A DNA stretch of 8,757 nt from an uncultured Erysipelotrichaceae bacterium (GTDB lineage Bacteria; Bacillota_I; Bacilli_A; Erysipelotrichales; Coprobacillaceae). This document shows positions 1 to 6,872 of the stretch, in pieces. Made by a program: the position numbers and the translations under genes. The number at the start of each line of letters is the position of its first letter. The stretch's first letter is position 1. The DNA is taken from the NCBI GenBank assembly GCA_900550005.1, contig URQL01000060.1, forward strand, positions 1-8,757, read 5' to 3'. Below the pieces are notes generated by a model that saw only the letters and a list, made by a program, of their open reading frames with translations, did no database searches and was not told the DNA's origin.

Positions 1-142
1 TTAGCACTTATTCTTCTTTCTTGCAAGCTTTTTTTTACTTTTTTTATTATTTTTTATCTCTTTTTCTCTTTCCTTAGGCTTTTTACTTTATTTTGTCATA
101 CTTTTAGATACTATTATCAAATTATTTTCTTTTTACTGTCAT
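1..142. other. gene-free T-rich stretch
   Basis: No start-to-stop reading frame with a ribosome-binding site is visible here. The plus strand is dominated by runs of T and C, so the minus strand is a purine-rich A/G tract. It lies beyond the terminator of the minus-strand operon. One minus-strand frame (87 down to 1) stays open for 28 lysine-rich codons, but it has no start codon and is explained by the A-richness. I see no promoter I would defend. Confidence 0.5.
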
Positions 143-166
143 AAAAAAGAGGAGCTATACGCTCCT
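143..166 (-). terminator. intrinsic terminator of the PLC/DUF4037/DUF4125 operon
   Basis: Read on the minus strand, AGGAGC pairs with GCTCCT around the 5-nt loop GTATA, and a C and then six Ts (148-143) follow the hairpin. It starts 13 bases after the DUF4125 stop codon, the expected place for the end of the three-gene operon. The stem is short (6 bp) but has four G-C pairs. Confidence 0.8.
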
Positions 167-178
167 ATAACAATAATA

Positions 179-784
179 TTAATTTTTAATTCCTTTTTGT
201 GCATTATATAAAGAATCATAACCGTACATTTTTACTGTATTTTCTATGATCATTTTTGCTAAATTTTGATGATGTTTAACTAAATTAATAATGAACTCAC
301 AATACAATTTGAATGTATAATCTGAGTAAGTAGAAATTTCTCCTCTTAAATACGTTTCATAAGATGTATTCTCTTCTTCATCTTCACTAGTATGAATAAG
401 TCTTGCTTGACTTGCTAATCCTGGATATTCTTTAGCAAATTGTTCCATCCATCTAACTTGGACTTTAATAATTTCTTCCATCAACTCTTCACGATCTTGA
501 TTTAGCGCAGGTAAAATATGTTCGATTTCTTTATATTTTTCTGGTGCTGTTGTTTTCATCATTCGTGCATATTTTTCCATTAATAAATTCCAACCTGATT
601 TTTTTCCTTCTTCTAAGTCATCTTTATAGCTTTCTAATAATGGATCAGGCCATGTTTTAAATTGACTATAACGCATAATACGAAATGTTTCTTGATCTTT
701 TTGACAATCCGCTTGTCCACCTTCATTTTTAACATTCTGAAACATTTCCCATTCTATATCAATAATTTTTGAAATTAAACTCAT
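179..784 (-). CDS. DUF4125 family protein
   Basis: A 201-residue soluble protein that I recognise as the uncharacterised DUF4125 family; its biochemical role is unknown. Family-like segments are the N-terminal EWEMF (residues 11-15), the C-x6-F-x2-MR-x-SQF block (27-42), NLLMEKYARMM (66-76) and the segment from SYETYLRGEI to TYSD (141-155). There is no signal peptide or membrane segment, and it is probably largely helical. The ATG at 784 is preceded by GGAGGG (792-797) with 7-nt spacing. That site sits inside the last codons of the upstream DUF4037 gene, and the gap between the two genes is 3 bp, so translation is probably coupled. It is the last gene of a three-gene operon and is followed by an intrinsic terminator. 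DUF4125 next to DUF4037 is, as I recall, a recurrent pairing, which suggests a joint function. Confidence 0.88.
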   Translation of the reverse strand: MSLISKIIDIEWEMFQNVKNEGGQADCQKDQETFRIMRYSQFKTWPDPLLESYKDDLEEGKKSGWNLLMEKYARMMKTTAPEKYKEIEHILPALNQDREELMEEIIKVQVRWMEQFAKEYPGLASQARLIHTSEDEEENTSYETYLRGEISTYSDYTFKLYCEFIINLVKHHQNLAKMIIENTVKMYGYDSLYNAQKGIKN

Positions 785-787
785 TTT

Positions 788-2557
788 CTATCCCTCCATA
801 ATATGCATTTGTTTTATTGTACTATTTTTTATTTTATTTCTCAACTCATTGCAATGATTTTGTAAAAAGGGATCCTCTTGATCTGTTAGTCCTTCTTTTT
901 TTAATATTTCGATTATTTCTTTAGCAATCAGTTCAATCAAAATAGCTGTGGGATCTTGTAAAGGATCATAAACATCCTGAGTTTTTTCTTCTAACATTGC
1001 AAGCTCTTCTATTTTTTTAATTAAATACTTATATATACTCACTTTCTTTAAGTAGGTCCATGACCATTTATAATAAGGCTGATATTTTTTCTCTAATAAG
1101 TAAATTAAATGGATCATTTCATCTACACACATCATTTTGATCCTTTTAGCGGTTACTTCATCTTTTCTTTGTTTAGAGCGTAAATAATTGTATTGACCTA
1201 ATTTTGAAATTTTAGTTAGTGTAGTCATTATTTTTTTAATTCGAACATCTTCAGGATAGTAATGAAGTTGTTGTTGTAATTGTTTAAATTCACTCTTAGT
1301 ATTTTCAAAATAAAATCCATTTTGTATGAGAGCTAGATCTTCTTCATTCATATAAAACCAGTCTAACATATTTTCTAAAAGATAATGATTACCAAAATAA
1401 GTACTAAAATAGTCTTCATTACAAAATACACCTTCACGCTTAGGTCTATAAGGATTTTCTTCTTTACTATAACCTAAAAAATAAGTCGGTAAAGATTGAT
1501 AGTCCTGTTCTAAAACGAAACCTATTTTTTGATAAATCGATTTAGGAATAAAAATACAAAAACGTGGATAAAAATCGTGATCTTGGCTTAACTTGTCATC
1601 AAAGCCCATACATTCGCTTCCCTCACCAAATAATCCAATCGCCATTTGATCCTTATAAATTAAATATTTTTGTTCAATTAAATTTTTACCGTAAGTCAAA
1701 TAATAGACATAAGCTAATTCTTTACCGGTAATGATTTCTTTATTTTTTTCTTTTTTAACTAATATTTTTAACTCTTTTTGATTTGTTGTCATCAACCATT
1801 GTTCATAATGATCTAAACATTCATAAAACAAGTCATTTTTTCCATAATTCTTTTTGATAATCCAAAGTGCTTTTTCATAACTTGCTTGATTTTTTAATAA
1901 ATCCGCTAAAATAAGATAAAGATAACCGCTATGTCCATTTCCTTTCGTAAATAAGTTTTCAGCCTTTTTTAATAAATAGGCTACACTTAATTTAAAATGA
2001 CATTGATAGAATAAAATTGAACTAAGATTAGTTAAAGTTGTAGCATACTCAATTGGGTTTGTTTGATCGTTTAAAAGCTTCAACGCTTTAATTAAATAAT
2101 TCAAAGCTAAATGAACTTTCCCCATTTTTAGGCAAAAATCACTATAATTATTATAAAAAGATAAAAAACGAAGATCACTTTCATTAAGTTCTTGATTATA
2201 GATAACCAAACAACGTTCATATAATACTTTTGCTTCTTCTAAGCGATATGCTTCTTTATAAGCCGTAGCACTATTAAGTAAAGTGGTTGCTCCTTGTAAA
2301 TCATGAACCAAATCAAGTTTTGCAAGGAGTGTAATGGCTTTATAAGCATAATGTGTCGATAAATCATGACGACTAAGACTTCGATAATACCCCATCATTT
2401 CATTATAAATAGCTAATTGAAGTCCATATTCTTGCAAAGATATTGCCTCTTGTAAGATTTCTTGTAAATATCTTTCTACTTCATTTATCTTACTTAATCC
2501 AAAAAGTTCATCTACATGATCAAACATTTCTTGAATTTGCTCATTTTCAGTTTTCAT
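788..2557 (-). CDS. TPR-repeat protein with C-terminal DUF4037 nucleotidyltransferase-like domain
   Basis: The N-terminal half (about 48-240, numbered from a possible GTG start at 2563) contains about five helical-pair repeats spaced roughly 40 residues apart, as in TPR arrays. The C-terminal half (about 275-530) resembles DUF4037. Its GEGSE (313-317) followed by DHDF (328-331) fits the nucleotidyltransferase pattern hG[GS]-x(9-13)-Dh[DE]h, so metal-binding acids and the glycine-serine turn are present. The KKYQPYYKWSW segment (492-502) and the helices before it are typical of the DUF4037 C-terminal region. The substrate is unknown; nucleotidyl transfer is inferred from the motif. I chose the ATG at 2557 (589 residues) because AGGTG lies 5 nt before it, whereas the GTG at 2563 overlaps that ribosome-binding site. 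The gene overlaps the upstream phospholipase-like gene by 11 bp and is followed after 3 bp by DUF4125. There is no signal peptide. Confidence 0.85.
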   Translation of the reverse strand: MKTENEQIQEMFDHVDELFGLSKINEVERYLQEILQEAISLQEYGLQLAIYNEMMGYYRSLSRHDLSTHYAYKAITLLAKLDLVHDLQGATTLLNSATAYKEAYRLEEAKVLYERCLVIYNQELNESDLRFLSFYNNYSDFCLKMGKVHLALNYLIKALKLLNDQTNPIEYATTLTNLSSILFYQCHFKLSVAYLLKKAENLFTKGNGHSGYLYLILADLLKNQASYEKALWIIKKNYGKNDLFYECLDHYEQWLMTTNQKELKILVKKEKNKEIITGKELAYVYYLTYGKNLIEQKYLIYKDQMAIGLFGEGSECMGFDDKLSQDHDFYPRFCIFIPKSIYQKIGFVLEQDYQSLPTYFLGYSKEENPYRPKREGVFCNEDYFSTYFGNHYLLENMLDWFYMNEEDLALIQNGFYFENTKSEFKQLQQQLHYYPEDVRIKKIMTTLTKISKLGQYNYLRSKQRKDEVTAKRIKMMCVDEMIHLIYLLEKKYQPYYKWSWTYLKKVSIYKYLIKKIEELAMLEEKTQDVYDPLQDPTAILIELIAKEIIEILKKEGLTDQEDPFLQNHCNELRNKIKNSTIKQMHIMEG

Positions 2558-3518
2558 ATACACACCTACTGTATTTTAATTTAAATTTTTCTTGATGACC
2601 CGTTTCAAAAGAAAGACCATTAATTTGTTTAAGAAGTTCATCTATTTCAATTTGGTCTTGTAAATAAGCATCAAATTTTTTAACGAACTCAATATATTCT
2701 TTTAATGCTTGATCATAAAGTTCCAAAAAACTTTCATTACGTATTTCCTTAGTACAGGGGTCATACCATATCTTTTTTTCTAAATTCAAGAAATCAATAT
2801 TTTCTTTTTCAATAGAATACATTGCTGTTGAAACAAGAGGATCTATATTAAATATTTTTTCAACTTTCAACATGATTTTTTTCTTCCATTTCTTTTTACT
2901 ATACAGTAATTTTAAATCCTGTTCAAATTGGATGATTGAATCATTAAAATCTTCTTTACTGATTTGGCAATTAAATATTTTTTGATACAAAGGTTGTAAA
3001 AAAGAATAAAGTGAATCTAAAGGAATTTCTTTAGCTCGGATAATTTTAGCTGGATGAAATTGTTTGATTGTTGTTTTTTCTTTTTCAATAAGCATATTTT
3101 CATCAATAGCTACCTCAAAACGTTTATGCCAATATTTATAAATAAAAGTACTTGGATTACTTTCATCAACAACTCCTGAAAAATAAAAAATATAAGGATG
3201 AGCTTTACGATCTAAAAAATAATGTGCAAGATACCCTATTGTATAAATATAATTTATCGATGATGAATCTTGTTTAACAGCATTAAATAAATGTTCAAAA
3301 AATTCATTGATGTTTCTTTGATGTAGTAAAGATCCTAAATGATGAATAGCTTCTTTATTTGTTTTACTTTGCCAAGGTAAGATATGATAATAAAAGAAAA
3401 AATCAGGTCCATTGCAGCCTAAATCATAAAGTGCACGATGAGGCTGTATTTGGTCTTGTTTATTCATTTTGATCATCGCTTCTTTAGCAAATAAATAATG
3501 TGTAATTAAATCAGGCAT
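2547..3518 (-). CDS. zinc-dependent phospholipase C/D-like protein
   Basis: A 323-residue protein of the zinc-dependent phospholipase C (Zn_dep_PLPC-type) superfamily. Candidate metal ligands occur in family order: H7 in DLITHYLF, D39 in CNGPDFF, H59/H60, the cluster H99-x3-D103-x3-H107 in AHYFLDRKAHPY, and the H131-x3-E135 pair in HKRFE. These resemble the histidine, aspartate and glutamate ligands of Bacillus cereus PLC. Unlike secreted PLCs, it has no signal peptide and no mature N-terminal tryptophan, and it begins MPDLITHYLFA, so it is probably cytosolic; the true substrate is unknown. The C-terminal half (about 150-323) is helical, charged and unassigned. The ATG at 3518 is chosen because AAGGAG lies 6 nt upstream; a GTG at 3545 would place that site inside the coding region. 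It is the first gene of the operon, and its TGA lies 11 bp inside the next gene. Confidence 0.85.
   Translation of the reverse strand: MPDLITHYLFAKEAMIKMNKQDQIQPHRALYDLGCNGPDFFFYYHILPWQSKTNKEAIHHLGSLLHQRNINEFFEHLFNAVKQDSSSINYIYTIGYLAHYFLDRKAHPYIFYFSGVVDESNPSTFIYKYWHKRFEVAIDENMLIEKEKTTIKQFHPAKIIRAKEIPLDSLYSFLQPLYQKIFNCQISKEDFNDSIIQFEQDLKLLYSKKKWKKKIMLKVEKIFNIDPLVSTAMYSIEKENIDFLNLEKKIWYDPCTKEIRNESFLELYDQALKEYIEFVKKFDAYLQDQIEIDELLKQINGLSFETGHQEKFKLKYSRCVYEN
2563..2567 (-). promoter_or_regulatory. ribosome-binding site that decides the DUF4037 start
   Basis: AGGTG on the minus strand stands 5 nt before the ATG at 2557. The alternative GTG at 2563-2561 would use a base of this site as its own start codon and has no other purine-rich sequence at a proper distance. 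The site lies inside the last codons of the phospholipase-like gene, consistent with coupled translation. Confidence 0.7.
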
Positions 3519-3524
3519 ATTTTT

Positions 3525-3530
3525 CTCCTT
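3525..3530 (-). promoter_or_regulatory. ribosome-binding site that decides the PLC-like start
   Basis: AAGGAG on the minus strand, 6 nt before the ATG at 3518. It excludes the in-frame GTG at 3545, which has no purine-rich sequence before it. Confidence 0.8.
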
Positions 3531-3543
3531 TTTAGTGCATTTC

Positions 3544-3572
3544 ACTTGTATTTTACCACTTCATCGTATAAT
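3544..3572 (+). promoter_or_regulatory. promoter of the CoA-binding-domain gene
   Basis: A perfect TATAAT (3567-3572) lies 20 bp before the ATG at 3593. The -35 region is weak: ACTTGT (3544-3549) at 17 bp, or TTGTAT (3546-3551) at 15 bp. The predicted start near 3579 gives a very short leader with GAGGTGA close to the 5' end. It overlaps the minus-strand operon promoter. Confidence 0.6.
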
Positions 3573-3578
3573 TTTAAA
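3550..3578 (-). promoter_or_regulatory. promoter of the PLC/DUF4037/DUF4125 operon
   Basis: On the minus strand, TTTAAA (3578-3573) matches the -35 consensus at 4 of 6 positions. It is separated by 17 bp from TAAAAT (3555-3550), which matches the -10 consensus at 5 of 6. Transcription should start near 3543, giving a leader of about 25 nt. The -10 box of the divergent CoA-binding gene lies inside this promoter's spacer. Confidence 0.6.
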
Positions 3579-3592
3579 GTGAGGTGACCCAC

Positions 3593-3973
3593 ATGAATAA
3601 AAAAGAATTTTTATTAAATCAAAAAAATATTGCTGTTGTTGGTGTAACGACCGACACACAAAAGTATGGTTATAAAATTTACCAATGTTTAAAACAACAT
3701 TCACCAAATGTCTATGGTGTATCTATTAAATACCAACAAATCGATCAAGATCCTTTATATTCGAGTTTAGAAGCGATTTCTGAACCGATTGATTTAGTGG
3801 TTTTTGTTATTGCTGCTCGTCATGGTTACAATTATGTTGATGAATGTAAAAAATTAAATATCTCAACAATTTGGTTACAACCCGGTACTTATGATCAAGA
3901 TTTATTAGATTACATTCATCAAAAACAAATTCAAACCATTGAAGATTGTGTTTTAGTTCAATTAGGTCAATAA
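3593..3973 (+). CDS. CoA-binding domain protein (YccU-like)
   Basis: A 126-residue single-domain protein of the CoA_binding_2 (Rossmann-fold, YccU-like) family. Visible family features are the first strand and nucleotide-binding turn IAVVGVTTD (13-21), KYGYKIY (24-30), the DLVVFVI strand (67-73), IWLQPG (93-98) and the late CVLVQL (119-124). The usual NPKY is SIKY and the usual VPP-type turn is AARHG, so ligand contacts may differ. Proteins of this family bind or are predicted to bind CoA; a cellular role is not established. The ATG at 3593 is chosen over the GTG at 3584 because GAGGTGA (3581-3587) sits 5 nt before the ATG, and the GTG is part of that site. It is the only plus-strand gene, monocistronic, with its own promoter and terminator. 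Confidence 0.93.
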   Translation: MNKKEFLLNQKNIAVVGVTTDTQKYGYKIYQCLKQHSPNVYGVSIKYQQIDQDPLYSSLEAISEPIDLVVFVIAARHGYNYVDECKKLNISTIWLQPGTYDQDLLDYIHQKQIQTIEDCVLVQLGQ

Positions 3974-4002
3974 AAAAAGAGTTCGAAAATGAACTCTTTT
4001 TT
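3973..4002. terminator. bidirectional intrinsic terminator
   Basis: AAAAAAGAGTTC (3973-3984) is followed by the 6-nt loop GAAAAT and GAACTCTTTTTT (3991-4002), a perfect 12-bp stem with a T run on either strand. It begins at the last base of the CoA-binding gene's stop codon and ends 1 base before the stop codon of the convergent M18 gene, so it can terminate both transcripts. Confidence 0.93.
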
Positions 4003-4003
4003 A

Positions 4004-5380
4004 CTATGCTTCAATTAAGAAAGCTTTATAACCATTAACTGTTTCGTAAATATCTACTTTACTTGCAAGTTCATAAGGAGCATGCATATTTAATACAGGA
4101 ACACCACAGTCGATAACTTGCATATTTAAGTTAGCTAAGATGTAGGCAATTGTACCTCCACCACCAGCATCTACTGCACCTAATTCAGCAGTTTGGAAAG
4201 ATACATGATGCTTTTCCATAATTGCTCTTAATTTAGCGATGTATTCTGGGTTAGCATCATTACATCCTGATTTACCACCCGCACCTGTATATTTATTAAA
4301 TACGATTCCTCTTGCAAAGAAAGCAGCATTTTTCTTTTCAAATACACTAGGATAGTTTGGATCAAAAGCAGCAGAAACATCTGATGATAACATAACAGAG
4401 TTAGCTAAAGCACGACGTAATTTTAAATCACTGTATACTGTAGTTAAATTAATGATTTCTGCTACTGTATTTTCAAAAAATTTAGAATGCATACCACTTG
4501 CACCGTTACTTCCAACTTCTTCTTTATCTACTAATAAACAACAAGCTGTACGATCAACGATATCCATATCTAAAATAGCACGTAATGATGTATAAGCACA
4601 AATACGATCGTCATGACCATATCCTAAGATCATAGAACGATCAAAACCTGCATCTCTTGCTTTTCCAGCAGGTACGATTTCGATTTCAGCTGATAAGAAA
4701 TCTTCTTCTTCAAAATCATATTTTTCTTTTAAAATTTTTAATACATTTGCTTTCACAGCTTCTTTTTCTTCGTTTTCTAATGGAATACTTCCACATAAAA
4801 CATTTAAAGCTTCCCCTTCTACAACTTTTGCAGCAGGTTTTGTCATTAATTCTCTTGATAAGTGAATTAATAAATCTGAAATACAGAATACTGGATCGTT
4901 ATCATCTTCACCAATATTTACATTAATAACACTTCCATCTTTTTTACATACAACACCATGCATTGCTAAAGGTGTAGCAACCCAATGATATTTTTTTATT
5001 CCACCATAGTAGTGAGTATCTAATAAAGCAATATCACTATCTTCATAAACAGGATTTTGTTTTAAATCAATACGTGGTGAATCGATATGAGCACCTAAGA
5101 TTTTTAATCCGGCTTCAATTGGTTCTTTACCAATAACAAATAAAGCAATTGTTTTACCATAATTATTTGCATAAACTTTATCACCAGGTTTTAAAGGTGT
5201 TTGTGATGTAATGTAATCATTTAAATCACGATACCCTTGATGTTTAACCATTTCAATGGTTTCATTTACACATTCTCTTTCAGTTTTACATTTAGAAATA
5301 AAATCTTTGTAATCTTCACAGAACGAAAAAACATCTTTGATTGTTTCTTCATTATATTTTTTCCAAGCATTTTCTCTCAT
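4004..5380 (-). CDS. M18 family aminopeptidase
   Basis: A 458-residue cytosolic metallo-aminopeptidase of family M18, which removes N-terminal residues (often acidic or neutral) from peptides. The di-zinc site is complete: H98 and D100 in GAHIDSPR (96-103), bridging D258 in GHDDR (255-259), E287/E288 in DKEEVGS (285-291), D334 in SSDVSAAFDP (332-341) and H433 in NMHAPYE (431-437). The length matches bacterial M18 enzymes, which usually assemble into tetrahedral dodecamers. No signal peptide is present. The ATG at 5380 has AAGGGAGG (5389-5396) 8 nt upstream. The gene has its own -10 box and ends at the bidirectional terminator, so it is probably monocistronic. With the M3 peptidase at the right edge, it fits intracellular peptide turnover. 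The exact substrate preference cannot be read from the sequence. Confidence 0.97.
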   Translation of the reverse strand: MRENAWKKYNEETIKDVFSFCEDYKDFISKCKTERECVNETIEMVKHQGYRDLNDYITSQTPLKPGDKVYANNYGKTIALFVIGKEPIEAGLKILGAHIDSPRIDLKQNPVYEDSDIALLDTHYYGGIKKYHWVATPLAMHGVVCKKDGSVINVNIGEDDNDPVFCISDLLIHLSRELMTKPAAKVVEGEALNVLCGSIPLENEEKEAVKANVLKILKEKYDFEEEDFLSAEIEIVPAGKARDAGFDRSMILGYGHDDRICAYTSLRAILDMDIVDRTACCLLVDKEEVGSNGASGMHSKFFENTVAEIINLTTVYSDLKLRRALANSVMLSSDVSAAFDPNYPSVFEKKNAAFFARGIVFNKYTGAGGKSGCNDANPEYIAKLRAIMEKHHVSFQTAELGAVDAGGGGTIAYILANLNMQVIDCGVPVLNMHAPYELASKVDIYETVNGYKAFLIEA

Positions 5381-5401
5381 TATAAATTCCTCCCTTGGTT
5401 C

Positions 5402-5430
5402 ATTATACCTTTTTTCAATTTAAAATACCA
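5402..5430 (-). promoter_or_regulatory. probable promoter of the M18 gene
   Basis: A perfect TATAAT (5407-5402 on the minus strand) lies 21 bp before the M18 ATG. At 17-bp spacing the -35 hexamer would be TGGTAT (5430-5425), a poor match that falls inside the malQ terminator stem. The -10 box is convincing and the -35 is not. Confidence 0.5.
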
Positions 5431-5447
5431 CGATAACGTGGTATTTT
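5422..5447. terminator. intrinsic terminator after malQ
   Basis: AAAATACCACG (5422-5432) and CGTGGTATTTT (5437-5447) form a perfect 11-bp stem around a 4-nt loop. It lies 4 bases past the malQ stop codon. On the minus strand the T run is short (TTTT, then AAATTG), while on the plus strand it is longer (TTTTTT, 5444-5449). Termination in the malQ direction is therefore likely but perhaps incomplete. Confidence 0.75.
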
Positions 5448-5451
5448 TTAT

Positions 5452-6825
5452 CTATTTACGACCAGTTTCTTCTAATAATTTTGAAATTGACGCCATATTG
5501 TTTTTTAAATCATCAAAAGAAGTAAAACGTACAGTCCAATTATGGTCTCCCTCAGTACCTGGCATATTGATTCGATACGTATCATCATAACCAAGTAAGT
5601 CTTGTAATGGCATAATGACAAGTGAGGCTTCGCTTTCTAATGCTAAGCGTAAATAATCCCAATAAGACCCTTCACGATTTTCATTTTGTAACCAACTTTT
5701 AAGTGTATTATTATCATGTGTTCCTGTATAAAGCAAACAATTTTCATTGACTTGGTGATTAACGACTTCATCAAAAGAAAATTGTAAAATTTTCATTCCT
5801 TTAAATTGATACTTATCTTTTAGGTCATAAACTTCTTGACGTAAGTACCCTAAATCTTCCACAATAATATTTAAATCTTTTTCTTGTTTTAAAAGCTGAT
5901 CAAAGAATTCATCTCCTGGCGCTTCGATCCATTTTCCATCTTTAGCCCCAATGCTATGAACATCTACTTGCCAAAAAGTATCAAATGCTCTAAAGTGATC
6001 TAAACGTACAATATCGTAAAGTTGATTAGCTGCAACGATTTTTTCATTCCAATAACAATAATTTTCTTCTTTTAATTTATCCCAATCATAAATAGGGTGA
6101 TTCCACCTTTGTCCATCAGGATTAAAGTAATCTGGTGGTACTCCTGAAACACAACTTGGTTGATTATTTTCATCTAATTTAAAAATTTCACGATGATTAT
6201 AAACATCTTCACTATTGAATCCAACATAGAAAGGTAAATCGCCAATAATTTGAATATTTAAAGAATTTGCATACGCTTTTAATTTTGTCCATTGTTCATA
6301 AAACAAAAACTGTTTAAAAGCTTCATATTCCCATTCTTTTTCACTTACTTCAAAATTTGTCCATTCTGGCCATAAAGTTTTATTATTTAGATGATATAAC
6401 ACTTTAAAAGAACAATAGTCTTTTAACCACCAAGTTTGATCTTTAAATTCGATGTATTTACCATAAATTGGACAAGATGAGTCAAAATGAGCAAATGATT
6501 CTTTAAAGTAAGGTTCTTTATAATCTTTCACTTTTTTATATTCAACATGACTCTCATTAAAATTTACAGGTTCTAAATGATCGATCAAATGAAGATCAAC
6601 TAATTGATGCAAATCGATATAAGCTGTTTCACCTCCAAAACTTGTAATGGATTGGTAAGGGGAATAACTTCGATCTAGTGCATTAAGAGGTAAAACTTGA
6701 AGATAAGAAAATCCACATGCTTTAACATAATCCACCATTTCGTAAGCTTCTTTTCCAAATGAACCAATTCCATCTAAATTAGGTAAAGAAAATATAGGTA
6801 ATAAGATACCTGCTTCTTTTTTCAT
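5452..6825 (-). CDS. malQ: 4-alpha-glucanotransferase (amylomaltase, GH77)
   Basis: MalQ transfers alpha-1,4-glucan segments between maltodextrins, releasing glucose, in the cytosol. The GH77 catalytic residues are all present: nucleophile D276 in DIVRLDHFRAF (271-281), acid/base E323 in VEDLGYL (322-328) and the third carboxylate D371 in TGTHDNNT (367-374). Other family segments are SPYQSITSFGG (55-65), IGDLPFYVGF (194-203), GVPPDYFNPDGQRW (228-241) and YRINMPGT (417-424). At 457 residues it is somewhat shorter than the common enzymes of about 500. The ATG at 6825 has a strong GGGAGG (6837-6842) at an unusually long spacing of 11 nt, and no better start lies nearer. No other maltodextrin gene is adjacent. 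A cre-like site, a -10 box and a hairpin precede it, suggesting carbon catabolite control. Confidence 0.97.
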   Translation of the reverse strand: MKKEAGILLPIFSLPNLDGIGSFGKEAYEMVDYVKACGFSYLQVLPLNALDRSYSPYQSITSFGGETAYIDLHQLVDLHLIDHLEPVNFNESHVEYKKVKDYKEPYFKESFAHFDSSCPIYGKYIEFKDQTWWLKDYCSFKVLYHLNNKTLWPEWTNFEVSEKEWEYEAFKQFLFYEQWTKLKAYANSLNIQIIGDLPFYVGFNSEDVYNHREIFKLDENNQPSCVSGVPPDYFNPDGQRWNHPIYDWDKLKEENYCYWNEKIVAANQLYDIVRLDHFRAFDTFWQVDVHSIGAKDGKWIEAPGDEFFDQLLKQEKDLNIIVEDLGYLRQEVYDLKDKYQFKGMKILQFSFDEVVNHQVNENCLLYTGTHDNNTLKSWLQNENREGSYWDYLRLALESEASLVIMPLQDLLGYDDTYRINMPGTEGDHNWTVRFTSFDDLKNNMASISKLLEETGRK

Positions 6826-6836
6826 AAGAATTCAAA

Positions 6837-6842
6837 CCTCCC
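6837..6842 (-). promoter_or_regulatory. malQ ribosome-binding site with long spacing
   Basis: GGGAGG on the minus strand stands 11 nt before the malQ ATG, longer than the 5-8 nt of the other genes here. It directly follows the T-rich tail of the hairpin at 6850-6872, so hairpin and ribosome-binding site are almost touching. Confidence 0.7.
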
Positions 6843-6872
6843 AAAACAAAAAGAAGTGTAAGACACTTCTTT
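6843..6872 (-). terminator. terminator-like hairpin in front of malQ
   Basis: On the minus strand AAAGAAGTGT pairs with ACACTTCTTT (10 bp, 3-nt loop) and is followed by TTGTTTT. It is the natural terminator for the two-gene unit ending at 6903. It also lies downstream of the malQ -10 box and just before the malQ ribosome-binding site, so it would be at the 5' end of the malQ transcript. The stem has only three G-C pairs, so leaky termination is likely. Confidence 0.65.

Noticed and set aside
1..99. Lysine-rich minus-strand frame ending TAA at position 1, with an ATG at 99 and an in-frame TAA at 88-90
   Set aside because: The TAA breaks the frame four codons after the ATG, there is no ribosome-binding site, and the lysines follow from the A-rich strand. 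It could only matter as a decayed gene tail, for which there is no evidence.
3584..3592. GTG start for the CoA-binding gene
   Set aside because: The GTG is part of the GAGGTGA ribosome-binding site of the ATG at 3593.
4657..4926. 89-residue plus-strand open frame
   Set aside because: It lies wholly antisense within the M18 aminopeptidase gene, is low in complexity (L, F, I, Q) and has no promoter or ribosome-binding site.
5237..5590. 117-residue plus-strand open frame
   Set aside because: Antisense to the M18 start and malQ end, crossing a terminator and a promoter; phenylalanine-rich composition is the complement of lysine- and glutamate-rich genes.
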